From a virus, in IMG/VR virus record IMGVR_UViG_3300046660_000252, positions 1-27,995 of that record: a stretch of 27,995 nucleotides of DNA; one strand, 5' to 3'. How positions within the stretch are numbered: the stretch's first letter is position 1; each line of letters starts with the position of its first letter. Shown one piece after another: positions 1 through 5,938 of this stretch. The notes under the pieces were generated by a model, which was not told the DNA's origin, searched no databases, and saw only the letters and a program-made list of their open reading frames with translations. The position numbers and the translations under genes are program-made.

Positions 1-410
1 ACACCCTTATTCCTCAGGCTGATACGGCCAAACCGAAGCTTTCGGTTTGACGATTCTTCGACAGCTGTCCGACCGCTACCAGCCGACAGCTCGACCTCTT
101 TTAGAAATGGCACGTACACCTCATCCGCATCCAGAGGCGTTTCGTCATCCCAGACGTCGATTGGCCCAAGCAACTCCGCGTTGGGTTCGATCACTGCGGT
201 CCTTGCAGGCAAATCGCCAGTGATAAGAAACCCAACTGTAGTTGATAAAGCAGCGGCTATTTCGTCCAGCCGACGCCCGCGGGGTACGGACACCTCGGAT
301 TCCCACTTCTGGACGGCCTGAGGCGTGACGGAAAGACGGCGCGCCAGCTCCGACCTATTCAGCCCTGCTTGTTCTCGTTTTTGCGCTATGCGCTTACCTA
401 ATGTGCTCAT
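1..410 (-). CDS. cI: CI-like S24/LexA-family phage repressor, C-terminus cut by window edge
   Basis: I translated this leftward frame by hand; it reads open from the ATG at 408-410 to the window edge (136 codons). Residues about 4-65 form an XRE/Cro-CI helix-turn-helix, with the recognition segment around VTPQAVQKWE. An acidic linker follows. Then comes PFLKEVELSAGSG, which aligns with the start of the S24/LexA autoprotease domain. Ala110-Gly111 sits where lambda CI is cleaved (Ala111-Gly112), so this should be an SOS-inducible repressor. The catalytic Ser and Lys lie beyond position 1 and cannot be checked. It is divergent from the Cro-like gene across 411-516. No good Shine-Dalgarno precedes the ATG, which would fit a near-leaderless maintenance transcript. 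Expected role: a DNA-binding dimer that keeps the prophage silent. Confidence 0.9.
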   Translation of the reverse strand, partial: MSTLGKRIAQKREQAGLNRSELARRLSVTPQAVQKWESEVSVPRGRRLDEIAAALSTTVGFLITGDLPARTAVIEPNAELLGPIDVWDDETPLDADEVYVPFLKEVELSAGSGRTAVEESSNRKLRFGRISLRNKG

Positions 411-516
411 CAGCAAATCATGCAACCCGTAGTTGTAAATTTCACTGTGAATGTAAGTTGTAGTTTTCCAGCGACTGCGATAACCTCTGGTTGTAATTGT
501 AACTTTGAGGTTCAAA
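411..516. promoter_or_regulatory. Immunity operator/promoter region between divergent cI and cro
   Basis: This 106-bp gap separates the divergent repressor and Cro-like genes. It carries three exact GTTGTA hexamers in the same orientation at 432-437, 457-462 and 490-495. Two have an inverted partner 5 nt upstream: TGCAAC at 421-426 (5 of 6 complementary) and GATAAC at 479-484 (4 of 6). The third site also continues into a partial palindrome, GTTGTAATTGTAAC, at 490-503. Three related sites between cI and cro resemble a lambdoid operator right. Promoter hexamers are not clear enough to assign. A related palindrome, CAACTGTAGTTG, lies inside cI at 233-244 and may be chance. Confidence 0.6.
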
Positions 517-720
517 ATGGAAGAGCTACCGATCTGTAAGGCAGCCAAGGCTGCTGGCGGCCAATCCGCCCTTGCTCGCCTCCTCAAGGTCACTCCTCAG
601 GCGGTGCAGAAAATGTGCGCCTCCGGGCGTGTCCCTGCCGAGCGAGTTCTCGAAATCGAAAAGGCTACTGGCGTTTCTCGCCATGAGCTTCGTCCAGACA
701 TCTACCCAATTGCCGCTTAA
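517..720 (+). CDS. cro: Cro-like / YdaS-type DNA-binding protein
   Basis: This is a 67-residue protein that is one compact helix-turn-helix, with the pattern AAKAAGGQSALARLLKVTPQAVQKM then a conserved VPAERVLEIEKATGVSRHELRPDIYP tail. The tail is typical of the YdaS/Cro group found opposite CI in phages of Gram-negative bacteria. I place the start at ATG 517, because GAGG at 507-510 is a well-spaced ribosome-binding site for it. The TTG at 505 would put that site inside the gene. It is the first rightward gene after the operator region. By analogy it represses cI transcription and tunes early expression after induction. Family call is strong; target sites are inferred. Confidence 0.85.
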   Translation: MEELPICKAAKAAGGQSALARLLKVTPQAVQKMCASGRVPAERVLEIEKATGVSRHELRPDIYPIAA

Positions 721-749
721 CCATTTCTGAAGCCAGGAGCATCACCGAT

Positions 750-941
750 ATGTACGACAACAACCGTCACCTGAAGGATCGGGAAATCAAGTCTCGCTAT
801 GACGACGAGACATACGAAGCGCTGAAAGCCGTAGCACGCCTACACAAGCTTCAGCTCGCCGTATTCGTGCGCATGTGCGTCGAGGAAAAGCTGGAGAGCA
901 TCGTGGAACAGGATGTTACCGCTCAACGCAACATGGGCTGA
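750..941 (+). CDS. Small early protein, possible ribbon-helix-helix DNA binder
   Basis: This 63-residue ORF lies directly after cro, with AGGAG upstream of its ATG. The segment YDDETYEALKAVARLHKLQLAVFVRMCVEEKLESI has a short strand, a helix, a turn and a second helix. That spacing resembles Arc/MetJ-type ribbon-helix-helix proteins ('D.ety..L...A...g.....yvr..ve..l'). Position two in the early operon is where lambdoid phages often keep a CII-like or other regulator, but there is no sequence similarity to CII that I can see. I call it a possible transcription regulator on fold pattern only. The protein is short, so the family remains uncertain. Confidence 0.6.
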   Translation: MYDNNRHLKDREIKSRYDDETYEALKAVARLHKLQLAVFVRMCVEEKLESIVEQDVTAQRNMG

Positions 942-961
942 AGTCCCTAAAGGAGCACTCC

Positions 962-1210
962 GTGCCTGAAAACATGATCTGCCACGGGATCGATGGGCAG
1001 CTCTACGAAAAGCTCGAGCGACTGGCAAAACAAGAAGGAATCACGCCAGAGCAATACGCCGCACGCTTGGGTAGAGAAGCGCTGATCGAGAAGACCAGGC
1101 CAAAGGGAGCGCGAAAGATTCGACTCCTACCAGTAACAAAACGAGACCCGCTGCGGGACTCAAAAGGGCCTGAAAAGGCAAGGGGAGGGACTGATGAAGA
1201 CCTCGAATAG
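962..1210 (+). CDS. Small early protein of unknown function, RHH-like N-terminus
   Basis: An 82-residue protein starting at GTG 962, supported by AAAGGAG at 949-955 with a 6-nt spacer. A longer in-frame extension to 875 would overlap the previous gene and lacks a binding site. Residues about 8-38 (IDGQLYEKLERLAKQEGITPEQYAARLGREAL) again look like the two-helix core of a small ribbon-helix-helix protein. The C-terminal half is basic and low in complexity, with many Lys, Arg and Gly. It resembles its 750-941 neighbour in the core spacing, so the pair may be diverged duplicates. The next feature downstream is a terminator-like hairpin. Function unknown. Confidence 0.6.
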   Translation: MPENMICHGIDGQLYEKLERLAKQEGITPEQYAARLGREALIEKTRPKGARKIRLLPVTKRDPLRDSKGPEKARGGTDEDLE

Positions 1211-1237
1211 CTGGACCACCAAATCGGACGCGAAAAA

Positions 1238-1264
1238 AAACCGGGGCGCAATCCCGGTTTCTTT
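1238..1264 (+). terminator. Terminator-like hairpin after the immunity genes
   Basis: An 8-bp perfect stem AAACCGGG (1238-1245) / CCCGGTTT (1253-1260) with a 7-nt loop, followed by CTTTCGTT. The A-run at 1232-1240 gives a U-run on the other strand, so it could work in both directions. It lies in the 77-nt gap before the 1288 gene, where lambdoid phages have an early terminator subject to antitermination. The downstream T-tract is interrupted, so strength is uncertain. Confidence 0.55.
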
Positions 1265-1287
1265 CGTTACATCTGGAGAAAACACAA

Positions 1288-2070
1288 ATGTCTTTTGACC
1301 GGGAAAAGCATAACACCATTGTTTCTCTTTTCAAACAGGGCCGACGTCTTTCTGAGATTGCTAAGGAATATTCGATATCCAAGCAGCGCATAGGCCAAAT
1401 TCTCGCCGCTCGTGGCGTTAAGGCATGCGAAGGCGGCCGGGCGCTGACAACCTCGATTCGGCGCGCGACGGAAAAGGCAAATAAGGAGAGCGCCCACTTT
1501 GAAAAATACGGGTGTTCAATTGCTCAGCTGAAGGCTGTTCGCGGTGAGCGCAGGGATGGAGCGAAGGCTCCATTCTATGCGTTTGATCATCAGTTAAAGC
1601 ACGCCAAATCCCGAGGCATCAAATGGGAATTGAAGTTCTGGGACTGGTGGACAGTCTGGGAGAACTCCGGGAAATGGGCTGAGCGTGGCCGCGGCAAGAC
1701 TGGCTATTGCATGTGCAGGGTTGGCGATGAAGGCGCTTATGCAATCGGGAATATCTACATCGCCACCGTATGCCACAACTCGACTATGGGGCGCACGCTT
1801 GCCCATGAGCGCGCAGCACCAGCTACTGGGTTCAGAGCTCTGATGATTGCTGCCGGCGGACGCATGGCCGTATCGGAGCGACTCGGCCTACCAAGAACTT
1901 ACCTATCTCAGTTAGGCAACGACGGACATATGCCCCGCTCCTGGCTGAGCAACGGCCGTGCTCAGCTTTTAGTCGAGATGACTTGCGGAGCGTACTCGCT
2001 TGCCGACGTTGAAGCTCTTATTGACACGGCAGGTAGTCAGCAACTTCAAGTTTTGCAGGAGGCCGCGTAA
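1288..2070 (+). CDS. Two-HTH protein with HNH-like central domain, putative early DNA-binding protein
   Basis: A 260-residue protein with a good GGAG site upstream. Residues about 5-45 form a sigma-like/resolvase-type helix-turn-helix (LSEIAKEYSISKQRIGQIL). The middle, about 70-170, contains FWDWWTVWENSGKW and then GYCMCRVGDEGAYAIGNIYIATVCHNS. This R.GD.G.Y..gNi...t...N pattern is one I associate with the tail half of phage-encoded HNH-type nucleases; the classical His-Asn-His residues are not obvious. The C-terminus, about 182-245, looks like a second YdaS/Cro-type HTH (MIAAGGRMAVSERLGLPRTYLSQL). It overlaps the next gene by TAATG, so it is translated with the replication genes. Role unproven: a regulator, a replication accessory protein or a degenerate endonuclease. 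Confidence 0.75.
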   Translation: MSFDREKHNTIVSLFKQGRRLSEIAKEYSISKQRIGQILAARGVKACEGGRALTTSIRRATEKANKESAHFEKYGCSIAQLKAVRGERRDGAKAPFYAFDHQLKHAKSRGIKWELKFWDWWTVWENSGKWAERGRGKTGYCMCRVGDEGAYAIGNIYIATVCHNSTMGRTLAHERAAPATGFRALMIAAGGRMAVSERLGLPRTYLSQLGNDGHMPRSWLSNGRAQLLVEMTCGAYSLADVEALIDTAGSQQLQVLQEAA

Positions 2071-2870
2071 TGGCCGGGGACTGGATCAAAATGAGAATTG
2101 AACTTCAAACCCATCCGAAAGTTTTCCGCATGGTGTCCGCATTGCAAGCGGACAGATTGCGCGTTATCGGCGGACTGCATGTCGCTTGGAGCATCTTCGA
2201 CACCCATTCAGACGATGGCGTGCTGCATGGCTACACCCTTGATGCGATGGATGCCGTTATTGGGTGGCAAGGCTTCACTCAGGCCATGGTCGACGTCGAG
2301 TGGGCCTGCATCACTGACAACCACTGTTTGATCATGCCGCGCTTCGATGAGCACAACGGAAAGAGTGCAAAACGCCGCGCAAATGACTCAGAAAGGAAGC
2401 GCAACTCCCGTGAATCCGGTGGTGTCCGCAATGTGTCCGCTAGTGATGCGGACAAAAGCGTGACCAGAGAAGAGAAGAGAAGAGAAGAGAAGAAAGATCA
2501 AGATCAAAAGACTTCCTCGCTTCCCGCTCGAGAAGACCTCTTCGCAAAGTTCTGGGCGCTCTACCCAAACAAGAAGTGCAAAGCGGCTGCGCAAAAAGCC
2601 TGGGCGAAGATCAAGGTCACTGAAGGTCTATTCGCAATGATTACAGATGGTCTTTCCAGGCAGGTTGTGTCGACCGCATGGACCAAGGACGGCGGCCAGT
2701 TCATCCCGCACCCATCGACCTGGCTCAACGGCCGGCGCTGGGAAGACGAGATTGCCGCCGCCCCTAGCAATGTCCACCCATTCCCTAATCAGTCCCGGCA
2801 CACCGGATTTGCTGATCGCGATTACACCGCTGGCCTGACCCAGCGCGAGGATGGCAGCTATGCACTCTGA
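2070..2870 (+). CDS. Phage replication initiator / replisome organiser-like protein (lambda O analogue)
   Basis: A 266-residue protein. The N-terminal 110 residues (WIKMRIELQTHPKVFRM... WSIFDTHSDDGVLHGYTLDAMD...) match the winged-helix start common to phage replication proteins of the O/DnaT-like type. A charged linker, EEKRREEKKDQDQK, follows. Then comes a C-terminal domain with FWALYPNKKCKAAAQKAW and FIPHPSTWLNGRRWEDE, a hallmark of this group and thought to contact the helicase or its loader. The next gene encodes a DnaC/IstB-type ATPase, so the pair corresponds to lambda O-P. The linker is encoded by a purine-only pentamer repeat at 2466-2490, and the origin may lie within the gene, as in lambda. 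Start ATG overlaps the preceding stop (TAATG). Confidence 0.8.
   Translation: MAGDWIKMRIELQTHPKVFRMVSALQADRLRVIGGLHVAWSIFDTHSDDGVLHGYTLDAMDAVIGWQGFTQAMVDVEWACITDNHCLIMPRFDEHNGKSAKRRANDSERKRNSRESGGVRNVSASDADKSVTREEKRREEKKDQDQKTSSLPAREDLFAKFWALYPNKKCKAAAQKAWAKIKVTEGLFAMITDGLSRQVVSTAWTKDGGQFIPHPSTWLNGRRWEDEIAAAPSNVHPFPNQSRHTGFADRDYTAGLTQREDGSYAL
2466..2495 (+). repeat. AGAGA pentamer tandem repeat in the replication gene
   Basis: Five perfect tandem copies of AGAGA (2466-2490), then an imperfect copy AGAAA. Two AAGATCA-type repeats follow (2495-2506). The whole stretch from about 2465 to 2512 is almost entirely purine on the plus strand. It encodes the charged EEKRREEKK linker. A five-base unit is not a multiple of three, so slippage would shift the frame. 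It could also be part of the replication origin. Confidence 0.8.
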
Positions 2871-3666
2871 GCCGACCCGAGCTACTCCAGAACTACCACC
2901 CGGCACTCGCATCCAGCCTGCCGAGTGTGAAACCCACGGCGCCTACGAGCAGCGGGTCTTTCCTGTGCTGGGTCGTGAGCTGAAAAGCAACTGCCCCGAA
3001 TGCGCCCGCATTGCTCGCGAGAAAGCAGAAGCTGCGGAGCAGGCGAGTAACGCTATGCATGCCCGACTGGCTCTCACTCGCAAGCTTGGCGACGCGTTGA
3101 TTCCAAAGCGTTTCAACACCCGCACTCTGGGCAACTATCAAGCCGACAGCGAGGGGCAGCGCAAAGCACTGCGGTTCTGCCAGCACTACGTCCAGATATT
3201 CGACGAGATCCTGAAGACCGGCCGCTGCATGGTGATGATCGGGAAGCCTGGTACCGGGAAAACCCACCTCGGTGCCGCCATGTGCAACGAGCTGCTGCAC
3301 AACACGTCGCGCACGGCGGTGTACCGCACTGGCGGCGCAATCCTGCAAGCAATTCGCGCCACCTACGACAAGCACAGCGAACGCAGCGAGGCCGAGATTC
3401 TGTCGAGCCTGATCGACCCCGATCTTCTGGTGCTGGACGAGGTAGGCGTGAGCAAGGAGCAGCCGAGCGACTTCGAGCTGACGACCCTGTTCGCAATCAT
3501 CAATGGCCGGTACGAGCAGCAGCGCCCGACGGTCGTCATCTCGAATCTTGAGGCCGGTCAGTTGGCAAGCGCTATGGGCGACCGCTGCGTCGACCGGCTG
3601 CGCGAGGGCGGAATGATCGTGGTTCCGTTCGACTGGGAATCACAACGCGGCAAGGAGGGCTTCTGA
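2860..3666 (+). CDS. DnaC/IstB-like AAA+ helicase loader
   Basis: A 268-residue ATPase from ATG 2860; GAGG at 2847-2850 fits this start better than ATG 2851, which lies directly against it. The N-terminus carries CETHG ... CPEC, a probable zinc finger (about residues 23-55). Walker A is GKPGTGKTH near residue 130 and Walker B is LLVLDEVG near residue 192, followed by the sensor segment TVVISNLE. An Arg-rich C-terminus (DRCVDRLREGG) supplies the usual IstB/DnaC arginine. The family loads the host replicative helicase DnaB onto DNA opened by the initiator, matching the gene just upstream, with which it overlaps by 11 nt. Confident on family, inferred on partner. Confidence 0.92.
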   Translation: MHSEPTRATPELPPGTRIQPAECETHGAYEQRVFPVLGRELKSNCPECARIAREKAEAAEQASNAMHARLALTRKLGDALIPKRFNTRTLGNYQADSEGQRKALRFCQHYVQIFDEILKTGRCMVMIGKPGTGKTHLGAAMCNELLHNTSRTAVYRTGGAILQAIRATYDKHSERSEAEILSSLIDPDLLVLDEVGVSKEQPSDFELTTLFAIINGRYEQQRPTVVISNLEAGQLASAMGDRCVDRLREGGMIVVPFDWESQRGKEGF

Positions 3667-3667
3667 C

Positions 3668-3883
3668 ATGGCCGATGAAATAGACATCGCGCAAGAGCGC
3701 ATCGAGGCCGACATGGCCCACCGAATTGCGACGCGCACCGTTTACACCGGCATCAGCGCCAAAGAGTGCGAGTGCGGCGAGGAGATCCCGGAAGGCCGTC
3801 GTCTGGCTATTCCGGGGGTGCAGTTGTGCGTGGCCTGTGCTGAGCGGGTGGCGCTGGTGAAGCAGGGAGTGAGACGCGCATGA
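3668..3883 (+). CDS. TraR/DksA-family C4 zinc-finger protein
   Basis: A 71-residue protein with the complete signature ECECGEEIPEGRRLAIPGVQLCVACAE: Cys-X-Cys-Gly, then Arg-Arg-X-Ala-X-Pro-Gly, then Cys-X2-Cys. This is the short TraR/YbiI branch of the DksA family. Such proteins bind the secondary channel of RNA polymerase and can act without ppGpp. The N-terminal helix IDIAQERIEADMAHRIA is the expected coiled segment with acidic residues. It starts one base after the helicase-loader stop and overlaps the next gene by ATGA, so it belongs to the early operon. A likely role is shifting host transcription during lytic growth. Confidence 0.9.
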   Translation: MADEIDIAQERIEADMAHRIATRTVYTGISAKECECGEEIPEGRRLAIPGVQLCVACAERVALVKQGVRRA

Positions 3884-4107
3884 AGACCATCCACTACGTA
3901 TCGCATAGCTGCGGCCTTCAAGAGTGTGATTGCTCGCCTCACTGCCATCAGTGGGGAGAAATCAAACAAACGAGCGTTGAGGCAGATGTCACCTGCAAGA
4001 ACTGCTTGCGCGTTATGGCTGCCGATCAGAAGCGCAAAGCGAAGCGGATTTCTGCACAGATGGCTTCTCACAAGGCTTGGGCGGATGAGTGCAGGGGGTT
4101 CGAATGA
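3880..4107 (+). CDS. Cys/His-rich small protein of unknown function
   Basis: A 75-residue protein translationally coupled to both neighbours (ATGA overlaps at each end). It is rich in Cys and His: HYVSHSCGLQECDCSPHCHQW near the N-terminus and CKNCLRVM near residue 40. The arrangement suggests one or two zinc sites, a common design among small 'nin'-region proteins. The C-terminal half is basic (DQKRKAKRISAQMASHKAW) and could contact nucleic acid. I do not recognise a named family. Confidence 0.7.
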   Translation: MKTIHYVSHSCGLQECDCSPHCHQWGEIKQTSVEADVTCKNCLRVMAADQKRKAKRISAQMASHKAWADECRGFE

Positions 4108-4568
4108 GTAACATCATCGTCAAACCTCGCCACTTCTGGTCGGCCGGTGCGAGTCGCATCCGCGACGTGTTCCGTCTGGCCTTCCAGTTCGCCGCCGAGC
4201 TGTCCGTCTCGAGCGCGGTCGAGATCATCGTCCGCCCGGTGAAGTCCCGTCGCACCCTGGAACAGAACGCCAAGCTCTGGGCAATGCTCGGCGACATATC
4301 CCGCCAAGTTGATTGGCCGGTCAACGGTGTGATGCAGAAGCTCGACAGTGAGGACTGGAAGGCGCTGATGACCGCTGCAGCTCGCCAAGAGATCCGTATG
4401 GCTCAGGGCATCAACGGCGGCGTGGTCATGCTCGGGGAAAGCACCAAGCGCATGACCGTGGCTGAGCTGGGCGACGTGATCGAGTGCATGTATGCGTTCG
4501 GCGCCGAGAAGAGCGTGGTCTGGAGCGAGCCTAAAGGGCAGATGCCAGAACAGTGGGAGGCAGCATGA
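4104..4568 (+). CDS. ninB: NinB (Orf-type) recombination mediator
   Basis: A 154-residue protein from ATG 4104 with a G-rich ribosome-binding site (4093-4098). The central and C-terminal sequence RRTLEQNAKLWAML... PVNGVMQKLDSEDWKALMTAA... FGAEKSVVWSEP is characteristic of the NinB family (lambda Orf). NinB is a single-strand-DNA/SSB-interacting mediator that can replace RecFOR in phage recombination. The following gene is NinG, the same order as in lambda and P22. ATGA overlaps couple it to both neighbours. An upstream GTG/ATG extension to 4089 is possible but less well supported. Confidence 0.9.
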   Translation: MSNIIVKPRHFWSAGASRIRDVFRLAFQFAAELSVSSAVEIIVRPVKSRRTLEQNAKLWAMLGDISRQVDWPVNGVMQKLDSEDWKALMTAAARQEIRMAQGINGGVVMLGESTKRMTVAELGDVIECMYAFGAEKSVVWSEPKGQMPEQWEAA

Positions 4569-5146
4569 CTCTCCCATCGAAGCCACGCAAAGCAAAGACC
4601 TGCGTCAACGAAGAGTGCAGGGCCTCATTCGTACCGCAGCGCCTCGGTCAAAAGGTCTGCAGCCCAGCTTGTGGACTGGCAGCCAAGGACGTGAACGCTG
4701 ACAAGGCGCGCAAGGCCCTTGCCGAAGTAGGCCGCAAGGAGCTGAGAGCGGCCAAGGAGCGCGTTAAGCCGAAGGGTCAGTACATGCGTGAGGCGCAGGT
4801 GGCGATCAACGCATGGGTGAGGTTGCGGGACGCCGCGCTTCCATGCGTGAGCTGTGGTCGTCACCACGAAGGCCAATACCACGCTGGGCATTATCGGACA
4901 GTTGCAGGCAGCCCGGAACTGCGCTTCGAGCCGCTGAACATCCACAAGCAATGCGCCCCCTGCAACAACCACAAGTCCGGCGACATCGTGAACTACCGCA
5001 TCGAGCTGGTGAAGCGCATCGGCGCCGATCTGGTCGACTGGCTTGAAGGGCCTCATGAGGCCAAGCGCTACACGATCGAAGACCTCAAGGCCATCACTGC
5101 CGAATACCGCGCCAAGACCCGTGAACTCAAGAGGACTGCAGCATGA
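4565..5146 (+). CDS. ninG: NinG (Rap-like) recombination protein
   Basis: A 193-residue protein from ATG 4565, which overlaps the ninB stop as ATGA; GGGAGG at 4555-4560 is its binding site. It has two zinc-type clusters. The N-terminal one is CVNEECRASFVP...KVCSPAC. The C-terminal one is CVSCGRHHEGQYHAGHY... LNIHKQCAPCNNHKSGD, the HNH-like core of the NinG/Rap family. A basic Lys/Arg-rich helix connects them. Lambda Rap is an endonuclease acting on branched recombination intermediates and increases plasmid-phage recombination. Length and motif order match the family. Confidence 0.92.
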   Translation: MTLPSKPRKAKTCVNEECRASFVPQRLGQKVCSPACGLAAKDVNADKARKALAEVGRKELRAAKERVKPKGQYMREAQVAINAWVRLRDAALPCVSCGRHHEGQYHAGHYRTVAGSPELRFEPLNIHKQCAPCNNHKSGDIVNYRIELVKRIGADLVDWLEGPHEAKRYTIEDLKAITAEYRAKTRELKRTAA

Positions 5147-5460
5147 ACGGAAATATGCGTATCACCGCCGATCGTCATCCGTGGAGCCTGCATGTTGAGT
5201 TGCGGGCCGGCGTGGAAGGTCGTGATGGGAAGTTTCAGATCCTCCAGCCAGTCACCTACGGCGAAATCGCGGATGGCCAGCAAGCCGATCCATTTTTGAA
5301 GCTGAGCCCGGCCGATGCACAGCAGCTGCTTGACGAGCTTTGGCGTTGCGGCATCCGCCCATCTCAGGAGCAAGGTAGTACCGGGCAGTCTGCCGCCATG
5401 CAGAAGCACCTCGATGACATGCGGACCATCGCCTTCCACACGCTGAAGGTGAAGCCATGA
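5143..5460 (+). CDS. Hypothetical phage protein
   Basis: A 105-residue protein coupled by ATGA overlaps to ninG and to the next ORF. It opens with a beta-rich stretch (MRITADRHPWSLHVELRAGVEGRDGKF), and the middle FLKLSPADAQQLLDELWRCGIRP looks like a helical segment. The C-terminal part ends with QKHLDDMRTIAFHTLKVKP. I recognise this as a type common in Pseudomonas phage 'nin' regions, but with no assigned role. No catalytic motif, membrane segment or zinc site is visible. Confidence 0.75.
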   Translation: MNGNMRITADRHPWSLHVELRAGVEGRDGKFQILQPVTYGEIADGQQADPFLKLSPADAQQLLDELWRCGIRPSQEQGSTGQSAAMQKHLDDMRTIAFHTLKVKP

Positions 5461-5666
5461 ACTGGACCCCGGTAGGCGAAAGCAAGCGCTGCATCTCGTC
5501 GGAAGAGGGCTATCTGGTCAGCAAGTATTCGATGCAGGAAGGGTTCGCGTATGTCGCGCGCACTCCGGCGCCGGCCTCGAAGATCCTCAGTTCCGGCACC
5601 GATCTGGCTCAAGCCAAGGCCGCATGCGTCACACATCTTGAATCGACACGGGGAGTAGCAGCATGA
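5457..5666 (+). CDS. Hypothetical small phage protein
   Basis: A 69-residue protein with ATGA overlaps on both sides, so it is translated as part of the early operon. It has a pattern of short strands (RCISSEEGYLVSKYSM, FAYVARTP) and a C-terminal helix (LAQAKAACVTHLESTRG). This suggests a small alpha/beta domain. No motif gives a function. Intact and in frame with operon logic, so I consider it real. Confidence 0.7.
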   Translation: MNWTPVGESKRCISSEEGYLVSKYSMQEGFAYVARTPAPASKILSSGTDLAQAKAACVTHLESTRGVAA

Positions 5667-5938
5667 AAGCGCACGAATTTCTCGGTAAGGCCCAGGCTCT
5701 CATGCTCGAGCGTGGCAAGCAGTACGACAAGCCGGAAGGCGAGCGCAGCATGGCAACCACTGTGAGCGCGTTCAACACCATCACCGGGCAGTCGCTGAGT
5801 GAAGCTGAAGGATGGCTGCTGATGCAGATCCTCAAGGACGTACGCCAGTGGCAGAACCCGGCTTACCACGCTGATTCGGCCGAGGACGGCGTTGCCTACT
5901 CCGCGCTCAAGGCCGAAGCACTCGCAGGAGCTCAGTAA
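5663..5938 (+). CDS. DUF6378-like phage protein
   Basis: A 91-residue protein. The sequence LERGKQYDKPEGERSMATTVSAFNTITGQSLSEAEGWLLMQILKDVRQWQNPAYHADSAEDGVAYSALKAEA matches what I recall of the DUF6378 group: an 'RGkqYdkpeGErSm.rtV.aFN' start and a 'D...Y.aLka E' end. The pattern, with a conserved 'D..aY.AL' and acidic residues, is reminiscent of all-alpha nucleotide-pyrophosphohydrolase-like proteins. Enzymatic activity has not been shown, to my knowledge. Overlaps both neighbours (ATGA before, TAATG after). Confidence 0.8.
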   Translation: MKAHEFLGKAQALMLERGKQYDKPEGERSMATTVSAFNTITGQSLSEAEGWLLMQILKDVRQWQNPAYHADSAEDGVAYSALKAEALAGAQ

